From the NCBI GenBank assembly GCA_963665735.1, contig OY762444.1, positions 372,001 to 436,000 on the forward strand: DNA of 64,000 bases, in the 5' to 3' direction. Positions 1 through 8,757 of the stretch are shown here, one piece after another. This stretch comes from CATOSK01 sp963665735. Lineage in GTDB: Bacteria; Chloroflexota; Dehalococcoidia; Lucifugimonadales; UBA3495. How positions within the stretch are numbered: the first letter of the stretch is position 1; each line of letters starts with the position of its first letter. The notes below the pieces were generated by a model. The model ran no database searches, had not been told where the DNA came from, and saw only the letters and a program-made list of their open reading frames with translations. A program made the translations under genes and the position numbers.

Positions 1-452
1 GAGGGCATGGACACCCGGCCCTCGGCGCGGGTCATAATGATGGACTGGGAGACTTCGGGGACGGTCAATTCGGTCTTGAGCAGGGCGGCGGCGGCAAAGG
101 CGGAACTTACGCCGGGGATGATTTCGTAGTCCACCCCTTCCTTTTCCAACAGCCGCATCTGTTCGAGGATGGCCCCGTAAATGGCCGGGTCGCCGCTCTG
201 AACGCGGGCGACGGTCTTGCCTTCGCCCACCGCCGTCAACATTATGTTCATAATTTCGGGCAGAGCCATCGTCCTGCTGCCGTGGACTTCGGCCCCTTCC
301 CTGGCGAAATCGGCGATTTCCGGGGGAACCAGGGAGTCGGCGTAAACAACAACGTCGGCCTCCTCGATGATTCGCTTGGCTTTCAGGGTCAGCAGTTCCG
401 GGTCACCGGGGCCGCCGCCGACGAAATAGACCTTGCCTTTACCGTTCTGCAT
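1..452 (-). CDS. cbiF: Cobalt-precorrin-4 C11-methyltransferase (partial, C-terminus off window)
   Basis: This enzyme transfers a methyl group from SAM to C11 of (cobalt-)precorrin-4 in corrin-ring synthesis. The 150 visible residues start at ATG 452, seven bases after the stop of cbiL, and run off the left edge. The N-terminal GGGPGDPELLTLKA glycine-rich loop, the segment RVQSGDPAIYGAILEQ and the segment PGVSSAFAAAALLKTEL are typical of the CobM/CbiF branch of the SAM-dependent tetrapyrrole methylases. It is the last visible gene of the cobalamin operon. The assignment within the methylase superfamily rests on the GVSSAFAAAA and VSQSIIMTRAEGR segments. Full-length homologues have about 250 residues. 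Confidence 0.9.
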   Translation of the reverse strand, partial: MQNGKGKVYFVGGGPGDPELLTLKAKRIIEEADVVVYADSLVPPEIADFAREGAEVHGSRTMALPEIMNIMLTAVGEGKTVARVQSGDPAIYGAILEQMRLLEKEGVDYEIIPGVSSAFAAAALLKTELTVPEVSQSIIMTRAEGRVSMP

Positions 453-458
453 AGCGCG

Positions 459-1184
459 TCACTTCCTGATAATCAAAAGAGAGAAATAGTCCAGGTCTTC
501 CTCGGTAAGCTGGTTCAAGTCCTGCACCACCCGCTCCCGGGCCGTGCTGGCCCGTCGGACGTAGATTCCTTTGCCGGCCAGCCCCAACTTTTCCAGGTTG
601 GCCAGGGCTTCCAACAGAGTGCGGTTGACCTTCATCAAAACGATGGTGTCGTAGTTGGCGATGGCCTCCCGCAGGTCGTCAATGCCGTAAACGGCCGGCA
701 GTATCGCCAGCCGCTGCCCGTGGGTCACTAGCGGCGCCACCGCGCTGGCGGCGGCGGCCATGACCGACGAAACGCCGGGGACAATCTCCACCGGGATTTC
801 CGGGTGGTTGGCCCGGACGCTTTCCAGCACGTAGGAAAAGGTGCTGTAAAGCATGGGGTCGCCCTCGGTGATAAAGGCGGCGTCCTTGCCCTGGAGCGTC
901 CGTTCCGCCACCGTCTCCGCCGCGTTGCGCCAAACGTCCCCGGCGGCATCTTCGTCGTCGGTGGGGAAGGTCAGCCGCAGGATTTCCTGCCGTTCCGGGT
1001 CCAGGACTTCCCGCACGATGGTCAAGGCGTAGCTGTCCCGGCTGGTCTCGGCCTGGGGAACGCAGACCACCGGCACCTGCTCCAGGATGCGGCGGGCCTT
1101 CAACGTCAGCAGTTCCGGGTCTCCCGGCCCGACGCCGACGCCGTAAAGACGGCCCACGTTCCCGGCGGGGGGAGTCGTGGTCAT
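459..1184 (-). CDS. cbiL: (Cobalt-)precorrin-2 C20-methyltransferase
   Basis: This enzyme methylates C20 of (cobalt-)precorrin-2, the step that commits the ring to cobalamin. The 241-residue protein has the family length. It shows the N-terminal loop GVGVGPGDPELLTLKA (residues 15-30), TEGDPMLYSTFSYV (about 105-118) and the PGVSSVMAAAA motif (about 135-145), all characteristic of CbiL/CobI. Its start overlaps the end of cbiT by 4 bases, and cbiF follows after 6 bases, so the genes are probably translationally coupled. Expression should follow the riboswitch upstream of cbiC. Confidence 0.93.
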   Translation of the reverse strand: MTTTPPAGNVGRLYGVGVGPGDPELLTLKARRILEQVPVVCVPQAETSRDSYALTIVREVLDPERQEILRLTFPTDDEDAAGDVWRNAAETVAERTLQGKDAAFITEGDPMLYSTFSYVLESVRANHPEIPVEIVPGVSSVMAAAASAVAPLVTHGQRLAILPAVYGIDDLREAIANYDTIVLMKVNRTLLEALANLEKLGLAGKGIYVRRASTARERVVQDLNQLTEEDLDYFSLLIIRK

Positions 1185-1796
1185 GGCGCCGCCTCCCCGC
1201 TTTGGGCGGTTACGACAAACACCGGGTTCAACGCCTCCAACCGCACCGCGCCATCGGGCATTTCCCGACCACGGGATGCGTTGACCATCACCAGGTCAAC
1301 GGGCATCCGTTTTTCCTTGAAACGGCGATAGACTTCATTGGCGCGTTCCATAGCGGCCAGGTTGACCACCACGCGGCCGGCGGGGTTCAACCGTTGGGCA
1401 ACGGTATCCAGTATATCGGCCAGGTTGCCGCCGCTGCCGCCGATGAAAACCGAATCCGGGTCGGGCAGTTCGGCCAACACCTGCGGGGCCTCTCCGATTA
1501 TCACCCGGACGTTGCCAGCGCTCAGCCGCTCCACGTTGCGCCGCAACAGGCCGATGCTGTCTTCGTCGCGCTCAATGGCGAAAACTTGACTGCGGGGAGC
1601 TATCAATCCGGCCTCAATGGATATGGAGCCGGTTCCCGCGCCGATGTCCCAAACCACGCCGTTGGGACGGATGCCCAGGGAATACAGGCTGACGGCCCGC
1701 ACTTCCCGCTTGGTAATTTGTCCGCGCAGGGGCCGCCGCTGCTCGAAACATTCGTCGGGCAGACCCAGGGGGCGGGAGACGGCCACCGCCGCGCCG

Positions 1797-1804
<8 letters not shown>
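1181..1804 (-). CDS. cbiT: Cobalt-precorrin-6B C15-methyltransferase (decarboxylating)
   Basis: CbiT is a class I SAM methyltransferase that decarboxylates and methylates the ring at C15. The Rossmann motif WDIGAGTGSISIEAG and the later FIGGSGGNL are clear, and the N-terminal GLPDECFEQ...ITKREVRA is typical of CbiT. I chose GTG 1804, which overlaps the cbiD stop by 8 bases and has AGGA just upstream. This gives 207 residues, close to the family length. A frame-open ATG at 1882 would add 26 low-complexity residues inside cbiD. CbiT is unfused here, so a CbiE should be encoded elsewhere. Confidence 0.9.
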
Positions 1805-2999
<1,195 letters not shown>

Positions 3000-3024
3000 T
3001 GCGGTCTCTACATCAAAAAAGGGG

Positions 3025-3945
3025 TCAACTTTGGGGCAGGGCGTCCCAAACTTCCCGAATCCGGTCCACCGCCACGGCAATCACTCGGTCATCCACACCC
3101 AGCGGCGGCGTCACTTCCAAGGGAATGCCGGGGTACTTTTCCTGGGCCGCCCGTATCCCGCCCAGGACGTTCCGCCTTAAAATCATGCCGGGAAAGAACA
3201 GGTAAGGCACGCAGATAACGGCGGAAACTCCCCGGTTTTCCACCAGTTCTGTCAGGGCGTCGGCCATTGTCGGGTCGCCGTAGTGGGATTGCGCGATTTC
3301 TACCACGTAACCGCTACCCAACCGGCTCTCCGCCATGTTACCCAACTCCCGCAGCCAAAGGCAATCGTCGTACTGGGTGCGGGTGCCGGCCTTGACTACC
3401 AGGACTCCCACGGTCTGCCCGTCGGCCGGCGTCACCGAGGCAATGCCGTCCAGGTCATGCACCCGTTCCACCACCAGGTCGGCCAGCCGGGGGTCGGAAC
3501 CCAAGCCGCCGGTCAGGTGCAGTCGGGCGTCGGCAAACCGGGCTTGCAGGTCTTCCAGCACTTCCTCCAGTTCCTCGGTGGCGTGCTTGCCCCGGCCCAG
3601 CAGGTAGGGAAGAATGACCACCCGTTCCAACCCCTGGTCGGTCAAAAGCTGCACCGCCTCATCGGGATGGGGCTGGATGAACTCCAGGCAGGAAAGCAAC
3701 ACCCGCGCGCCGGTTTCGTCCAACTGCGACTGCAATCGTTGGGAAGTCTCGGTCAAGCCTTGGGGAGTGCTGGGACAGTGGCGACACCAGGCCGGCCATT
3801 GGTCGTCGCGGGCGGCCCAGGCGCAGGAACACTCATCCCGGCTGGCGCCCCTTTGGCTGCCGTGGCAGAGCATAATCACGCCCCACGGGCTTTCGCCGGC
3901 GACAGAACCGGCTGCCGTGGGTTGGGCCGTCGGATGGTCTGGCAA
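3025..3945 (-). CDS. cbiX: Sirohydrochlorin cobaltochelatase-like, two CbiX domains
   Basis: CbiX chelatases insert cobalt into sirohydrochlorin at the entry to anaerobic B12 synthesis. The protein has 306 residues and two CbiX half-domains: LLSCLEFIQPHPDE...LLGRGKHATEELEEVL in the first, and VEIAQSHYGDPTMADAL and VPYLFFPGMILRRNV in the second. The first metal-site histidine is in LCHGSQ (His28). A Cys-rich insertion follows, with Cys39, Cys41, Cys54 and Cys57 (CSC, then CRHC after 12 residues), which could hold a metal or Fe-S cluster; this is inferred. The gene sits between cbiC and cbiD, with 2 bases to cbiC. Confidence 0.85.
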   Translation of the reverse strand: MPDHPTAQPTAAGSVAGESPWGVIMLCHGSQRGASRDECSCAWAARDDQWPAWCRHCPSTPQGLTETSQRLQSQLDETGARVLLSCLEFIQPHPDEAVQLLTDQGLERVVILPYLLGRGKHATEELEEVLEDLQARFADARLHLTGGLGSDPRLADLVVERVHDLDGIASVTPADGQTVGVLVVKAGTRTQYDDCLWLRELGNMAESRLGSGYVVEIAQSHYGDPTMADALTELVENRGVSAVICVPYLFFPGMILRRNVLGGIRAAQEKYPGIPLEVTPPLGVDDRVIAVAVDRIREVWDALPQS

Positions 3946-3947
3946 AA

Positions 3948-4601
3948 CTACTCCGTCTCCGATTGGGTTTTCAGCAAGTCCAGCAAAGCGTTGACCGTGG
4001 CGGCGGCGGCGGAACTTCCCCCTCGGCGCCCTTCAATGGTTATGTAAGGCACATTCCGTTTAACCAATTCGGCCTTGGACTCGGCGCAGGCCACAAACCC
4101 CACCGGCATACCGATGACCAGGGCGGGGTTGACCTGTCCTTCGTCAATCAAGTCCAGCAGGGACAGCAGGGCGGTGGGAGCGTTGCCGATGGCGACCACC
4201 GCGCCGTCGGCTTGGGGAGCCAATTCCCGCACCGCCGCCACCGAGCGGGTAGTGCCTTCCCGTTGGGCCCGAGCGGCCACTTCCGGCGCGTCAATCAAGC
4301 AGCGGGTGGTCAGGTTGGCCCCTTTCAGCAGGGCCTTGGAAATGCCCATTTCCACCATCCGCACGTCGGTAAGCACATCCGGCCCGGCTTGCAGGGCCGA
4401 TAGTCCGCTCTCCACCGCGCCGGGGCTGAACCGCACCGACGGGGCGATGGCGGCGTCGCCTTCCGCCCGGACGATGCGGCAAAGAACGTAATGCTCCTTG
4501 GGGTCCATGTCCGGCAAGGGGGGCAGGCTGGCCTGGACCATCTTGAGGCTTTCCCGGTCTATTTCATCGGGAAGCAGGGCGTATTTTTCTACCAGCGACA
4601 T
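3948..4601 (-). CDS. cbiC: (Cobalt-)precorrin-8X methylmutase
   Basis: CbiC moves the C11 methyl group to C12, turning precorrin-8X into hydrogenobyrinate or its cobalt form (cobyrinate). The 217-residue product from ATG 4601 fits the family. It shows DVRMVEMGISKALL, IGNAPTALLSLLDLI, the VIGMPVGFVACAESKAEL segment and the C-terminal EGRRGGSSAAAATVNALL. The frame stays open to 4877, but those codons lie over the riboswitch and terminator and are not protein-like. This is the first gene of the operon, directly behind the cobalamin riboswitch. Confidence 0.94.
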   Translation of the reverse strand: MSLVEKYALLPDEIDRESLKMVQASLPPLPDMDPKEHYVLCRIVRAEGDAAIAPSVRFSPGAVESGLSALQAGPDVLTDVRMVEMGISKALLKGANLTTRCLIDAPEVAARAQREGTTRSVAAVRELAPQADGAVVAIGNAPTALLSLLDLIDEGQVNPALVIGMPVGFVACAESKAELVKRNVPYITIEGRRGGSSAAAATVNALLDLLKTQSETE

Positions 4602-4649
4602 TAAAGACGAAGCATCCTTGGGGGAATCCGAAGGATTGGCCTGATGAAA

Positions 4650-4682
4650 GCAAACCCCCCAGCGGGGCAAGCCAGGGGGGTT
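4650..4682 (-). terminator. Intrinsic terminator of the cobalamin riboswitch
   Basis: On the minus strand an 8-bp stem, AACCCCCC pairing with GGGGGGTT, encloses a 14-base loop and is followed by TTTGCTTTC. It lies between the aptamer and cbiC and is best read as the expression platform: ligand binding would favour termination. Confidence 0.75.
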
Positions 4683-4739
4683 GATGTTGGCGATGCTGCT
4701 CGAACTCCGAAACCGGAAGGGGCATCCCGCCAAGAGCCC

Positions 4740-4935
4740 GTCCTGTTGGCGCAGGCAGGCCCCATCTCCCCGGGCAGGTCTCCTGACTCGCGGATCCTGG
4801 TTGGGCCGATGCCTTCCCGCCCAGTTTCCTGAGCAGTGGCGCCCTATTCGGCCAACTCCCCGCACACAGTGGCGCAACCGTGACGGACTTACACCGTCTT
4901 CCCTTTTAAACCCTCAGATTCCTTGGGAGGATATT
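4740..4935 (-). promoter_or_regulatory. Cobalamin (B12) riboswitch
   Basis: The minus strand carries AAAAGGGAAGACGGTGTAAG followed by GCGCCACTGTG (about 4862-4875). The B12 box AGTCAGGAGACCTGCC lies at about 4772-4788. These are the conserved blocks of the adenosylcobalamin aptamer in the right order. It precedes cbiC and a terminator, so B12 should switch the operon off. The exact aptamer ends are estimates. Confidence 0.9.
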
Positions 4936-5069
4936 CAGTTGGTAAATGCGCAACCCAACAAGGGGTTGGTATGCGCCGACAATATAGCCCAGCGCCAAGT
5001 TGATGTCAAATGGCGGCGGCGAAAGGCGGCGTTTCTGTGGTAGCATTTGGTAATGCACGGAGGGGAGTG

Positions 5070-5873
5070 ATGACTACATTTGAAGAAGGGTTCGCCGCCA
5101 CCGAAAAGGCGGCAGATTCGGTGCTGAACACGCTGAACGAAACTTCCAAGCTGGCCCGGCAACTGCAAAAAGCAGCCCAGGACGGCAACATCGCCGCCGT
5201 CAGGAGGTTGACCCCCAAGTTGCAGGAAAGCCTGGGCGTAATCCGGCAAGAAGTCGGCAATGCCGCCCAAGCCTGGCCCTTTACCCCCGACGGGGAATTG
5301 GAATACCTGCAATCCAGCTACGCCGGGGAGTTGCAGGAAGAGGCCCGCAAAAAGGGCCTGCAAATGTTTGAAAGGGACAATCGGTTGATTGCCCACCCGT
5401 CGGTGGTGCGGGTCTTGCCTGGTGAGCGGGCGGTGCGGGTTGACCGCCGCCAGACCTCGACCGTCAGACCGACAAAAATCGTGACCGACTTGGAAAAGCT
5501 CCAAAACAGCCCGCCCAAGTCTAACTCCCAACAGTTCCTTCGAGCTCTTTACGACGCCTACCTGGAATTGGCTGACCGCGACACTTCTGACCAGTTGAAG
5601 ATGGGCGGGGTTGGTCAGGTAGTCCGGCTAGACCGAATCTACAAACTTTGGACGGGTCGGCCTGGAACCAGCCGGGAATACAACCTGTTGGATTTTGCAC
5701 GCGACCTTTACAGCTTGGAAACCAGCAACATCAGGGAAGTCCGCACCGGGGCCCGGGTGTCTTTCCCGGCGTCCACCGGCACCAGGATTCCGCGGGGAGC
5801 CATATCCTTCGTCGCCCCCAACGGCGAAACCGTCCTATACTATGGAATTCAGTTCACCGGAGCCGCGGAATGA
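5070..5873 (+). CDS. Unknown coiled-coil protein, first gene of ATPase/helicase cassette
   Basis: I do not recognise this 267-residue protein. The start at ATG 5070 has GGAGGGG about 4-7 bases upstream. Residues 1-65 are strongly helical and Gln/Glu/Lys-rich and probably form a coiled coil. The middle is charged, with a segment around residues 95-115 of the AGELQEEARKKGLQMFERDN type. The C-terminal third looks alpha/beta and ends in a strand-rich segment. There is no signal peptide, membrane segment or obvious active-site motif. Its stop overlaps the next start (ATGA), which ties it to the cassette at 5070-10544. It may be an adaptor or substrate-recognition subunit; that is inference. Confidence 0.8.
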   Translation: MTTFEEGFAATEKAADSVLNTLNETSKLARQLQKAAQDGNIAAVRRLTPKLQESLGVIRQEVGNAAQAWPFTPDGELEYLQSSYAGELQEEARKKGLQMFERDNRLIAHPSVVRVLPGERAVRVDRRQTSTVRPTKIVTDLEKLQNSPPKSNSQQFLRALYDAYLELADRDTSDQLKMGGVGQVVRLDRIYKLWTGRPGTSREYNLLDFARDLYSLETSNIREVRTGARVSFPASTGTRIPRGAISFVAPNGETVLYYGIQFTGAAE

Positions 5874-6844
5874 CCAACACACTACCAATTCTCGAATGGC
5901 TGGAAGTCGTCGAGCGCGAGTACCTGGACGGGTTCATCAGGGACGGCGGTTCTTCCATCAAGTTTGCCGTTCCGGTTGAGAACGACTTGGCCCCGCTGAT
6001 AAAAGCAAGGCTGACGGATGCTGCCTCCGGCCTAAATTACGTCGTGGTCAGCGTTGATTCCGGGGAGACCCGAGTGCATATGCCCCAGGAAATTTTCTTC
6101 CGCATCGCCCATCAGATTGACTGGCGGTTGTTGGCCCGGCGCGTGTTGCTGCATTTGTGCCGGGAAGAAGGTTACTTGACAGACGTTATTGACCCGGCGG
6201 TTGACACTCTGATTATAGAAGGCATCAGCGCTGCCAATGCGGTTGAAGAAAGCCAAGTCGTCCTAGAGATGCGGAACCCGTTGTTTCGGGCAGTAGCCCA
6301 GAATACGAACATGGCCAGGGATTTCCGGATGGCGATGACCCATCTTTGCCGCGCGGCATTGGGCGGTGCAGGTCAAAATCGGGAATCGACGCCCCTCATC
6401 GAATGGATTACCGGAGCCAACCGGAGAATTTCCAACGTGCGCCGCTACTCTATCCGCAACGGCATTTTGCGTACCAATGCCCGTATGTTGCTCGAATCTC
6501 TCTTGTACTGGGTGCGACTGTCAGGTTATGCCGGGACCGTCCTGTTGGTTGACAATTCGCGGGTTACGCTGCGGCGGAATCCCAGGGACGGCCTGCGGTT
6601 TTATTCTCGCCCGGCGGTGATGGACCATTATGAATTGCTCCGGGAACTGATTGATGGAACCGACCGTCTTGAAGGTCTCTTGATGGTCGTCCTGTCCAAC
6701 GAAGATTTGCTGGATGATGCCCCCCGTGGGAAAGGTGTTTCCATTTATCAAGCGCTCCAAACCAGGATTGCAGACGAAGTCCAAGCGCGAAATCAGGCCA
6801 ATCCTTTGGCAACTTTGGTGCGTCTGACCGATTCAACCGGATAA
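5870..6844 (+). CDS. BrxD/DUF2791-like protein with degraded P-loop
   Basis: The 324-residue protein from ATG 5870 (ATGA overlap with the previous gene) opens with EWLEVVEREYLDGFIRDGG. In BREX-type ATPases a Walker A loop follows at this point, but here it reads DGGSSIKF (residues 25-32) with no GKS/GKT. The Walker B position reads TVLLVDNSRV (223-232), with Asn where the catalytic Glu should be. Its spacing resembles the intact ATPase encoded next (GWVVLMDEIELV), so it is probably a pseudo-ATPase partner forming a mixed ring or dimer. Family placement is from motif memory and should be tested by profile search. The coding region looks less GC-biased at third positions than its neighbours. 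Confidence 0.75.
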   Translation: MTNTLPILEWLEVVEREYLDGFIRDGGSSIKFAVPVENDLAPLIKARLTDAASGLNYVVVSVDSGETRVHMPQEIFFRIAHQIDWRLLARRVLLHLCREEGYLTDVIDPAVDTLIIEGISAANAVEESQVVLEMRNPLFRAVAQNTNMARDFRMAMTHLCRAALGGAGQNRESTPLIEWITGANRRISNVRRYSIRNGILRTNARMLLESLLYWVRLSGYAGTVLLVDNSRVTLRRNPRDGLRFYSRPAVMDHYELLRELIDGTDRLEGLLMVVLSNEDLLDDAPRGKGVSIYQALQTRIADEVQARNQANPLATLVRLTDSTG

Positions 6845-6856
6845 GGAGTTGTCGCA

Positions 6857-8212
6857 ATGGCGGACGCCGCTCATACACCCATTTTAAAAAACCGCCGCGC
6901 GCTGGAAGCACTACGCAATGGGGTGCCCAACGGTGACGCCGTGGCCGTTTTGGGATGCAACCAACCGGCCGTTGAGCGGGATTTCGATGTATTGCTGGAG
7001 CGGGCAGCCGGTCAGTCGGGGATGCCTGATTCCAGCTTGGGGATGCTGGTAGCGGGAGAATTCGGCTCCGGGAAGTCTCACTTGCTGAGCTACCTGGAAA
7101 ACCGGGCTCTTGAGCAAAACTTCGTTTGCAGCCGGGTGGTAATCAGTAAAGAAACGCCCCTTTTTGACATTGATAAGGTGTTCAAGGCAGCTGTGGAGAA
7201 CGGGAGAGTGCCAGGGATTACCGGCCACTTGGTGGAAGAAATCACCCAACGGGTGGACTACGATTCGCCAGGGTACGCCGATTTTTTCCGGTGGGCCAAT
7301 CGGGAAGACAACGGTCTGCACCGGATTTTCCCCGCGACTCTAATGGTTCGGGAGAGACTGCACGACGAAGATTTGGAGAACGAAATAAACCGTTTCTGGT
7401 CCGGGGATAGACCCGATATTCGGGAAATCCGCGGCGGGTTAGGGGACATAGGCCAAACCTCGGCGTACTCATTCCGGGCCCCCTTGGCCCGGGACTTGCC
7501 GCCGCAGAGGTTGCGGTTCGTTTTGGAACTTATCAAGGCCGCCGGTTACCGGGGTTGGGTCGTGTTGATGGACGAAATCGAACTGGTGGCTAACTACAGT
7601 GTCTTGCAGCGGGCCAGGTCTTACGCCGAGTTAACCCGTTGGATGGGCCAGGCCATTGACGAAAATTACCCGGGGTTGGTGGTAGTTGGGACAGTCACCG
7701 CCGACTTCGCATCCGTAGTCCTGGACCAAAAAGAAGACCGGGACAAGGCCGCTCCCCGACTGCGGGCGCGCCAACGTGATGCGGACAATCTTGCCGCCGC
7801 CCGGGCCGAAACCGGGATGCGCATCATCGAACGCGGGCAACGGCTGTTGGCCGAGCCCGACGACGCTATGTTGTCGCACCTTTATGACCAGCTCAAAAAC
7901 ATCCATTCCCAAGCGTACAGCTGGGAAGTGCCGGACATCGTACACGGGATAGGACAGGGCGGCCGGCGACGTATCCGGTCTTTCGTGCGCCGTTGGATAA
8001 ACGAGTGGGACTTGCGCCGCTTGTACCCTGAATTAGAACCGGAGATTGAGGAAACCGAGTTGCAATTCCGGTACGAAGAAGACCCGGCGCTGGAAAAACC
8101 GGCTTCCGACGACCTGGAACTGCCAACCATAGCTGAAGCTAACCCTTCCGACGAAACCGACCATCCCCCGTCTGAGGGGGGCAGCGTGCCTCCCAACGGC
8201 GTTGCGGGGTAG
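6857..8212 (+). CDS. BREX-type (BrxD/DUF2791) AAA+ ATPase
   Basis: This 451-residue protein starts at ATG 6857 behind AAGGAG. Walker A is GEFGSGKS (residues 67-74, Lys73) and Walker B is WVVLMDEIEL (Asp239, Glu240), followed by an alpha-helical lid and a charged acidic tail (about 390-451). Proteins of this type are annotated as BREX ATP-binding domain proteins. They are thought to power DNA-directed defence complexes, but no PglX methylase or PglZ is present here, so this is not a standard BREX locus. The neighbours are a pseudo-ATPase upstream and, after a small gene, an SNF2 helicase. Confidence 0.82.
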   Translation: MADAAHTPILKNRRALEALRNGVPNGDAVAVLGCNQPAVERDFDVLLERAAGQSGMPDSSLGMLVAGEFGSGKSHLLSYLENRALEQNFVCSRVVISKETPLFDIDKVFKAAVENGRVPGITGHLVEEITQRVDYDSPGYADFFRWANREDNGLHRIFPATLMVRERLHDEDLENEINRFWSGDRPDIREIRGGLGDIGQTSAYSFRAPLARDLPPQRLRFVLELIKAAGYRGWVVLMDEIELVANYSVLQRARSYAELTRWMGQAIDENYPGLVVVGTVTADFASVVLDQKEDRDKAAPRLRARQRDADNLAAARAETGMRIIERGQRLLAEPDDAMLSHLYDQLKNIHSQAYSWEVPDIVHGIGQGGRRRIRSFVRRWINEWDLRRLYPELEPEIEETELQFRYEEDPALEKPASDDLELPTIAEANPSDETDHPPSEGGSVPPNGVAG

Positions 8213-8217
8213 TCAAG

Positions 8218-8757
8218 TTGCCCATCCCGTTCCATGACCTGGGCAGTGATGAACCTTCCGGGGTTGCCGGCTACCTTCGTTTCATTGACGAGCCGGAGGG
8301 ACCGGGAATCCGGGGCGCGCTGTTCACCATGTCCACCCGGGGCGAACCCCTGGAATTCACCTTCACCCGAATTTCCTTTCCCTCCGGGGTACTCTGGCGT
8401 CCGGGCCAAGCGCGAACCAGGGCGGTTGCCGCCTTAGTCAGAGTCTTGTTTGAGTCTGCCCAACGGCGGCCTGACGTGGCGTTAGCCCTGGCTACGGAAA
8501 CTCCCGCCACCGTGTTTGCCGAAGAAATCCGCCCCGAAATTCCCCTGTGCCGGGTGGCGACAGAAGAGTCCGCTCCCGACGCCCTAGTGGAAGAAGTCCA
8601 ACAACTTTCGGAGGGTTTGAACCTTCACTGGACTAACGGCTTGCCCCCACCCGAATCCACGGCGACGAAAACCGTCGAACTTCTGGTCAGCAACCGGCTG
8701 CTGTTGGAACCTTTTGACCGCGCGGCCTTGGGTATCCGGGAGGCTTTCGAGTCTTGA
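8218..8757 (+). CDS. Unknown small cassette protein
   Basis: The 179-residue product is not recognised. The best start is TTG 8218, five bases after the upstream stop; no ATG lies in frame near the 5' end. The N-terminal half looks like a beta-rich fold (GIRGALFTMSTRGEPLEFTF), followed by helices with an acidic patch (ALVEEVQQLSEG). There is no transmembrane segment. It overlaps the helicase start by TTGA, so the two are likely co-translated. Its conserved position between the ATPase and the helicase suggests a linker or specificity role, which is inference. Confidence 0.7.
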   Translation: MPIPFHDLGSDEPSGVAGYLRFIDEPEGPGIRGALFTMSTRGEPLEFTFTRISFPSGVLWRPGQARTRAVAALVRVLFESAQRRPDVALALATETPATVFAEEIRPEIPLCRVATEESAPDALVEEVQQLSEGLNLHWTNGLPPPESTATKTVELLVSNRLLLEPFDRAALGIREAFES

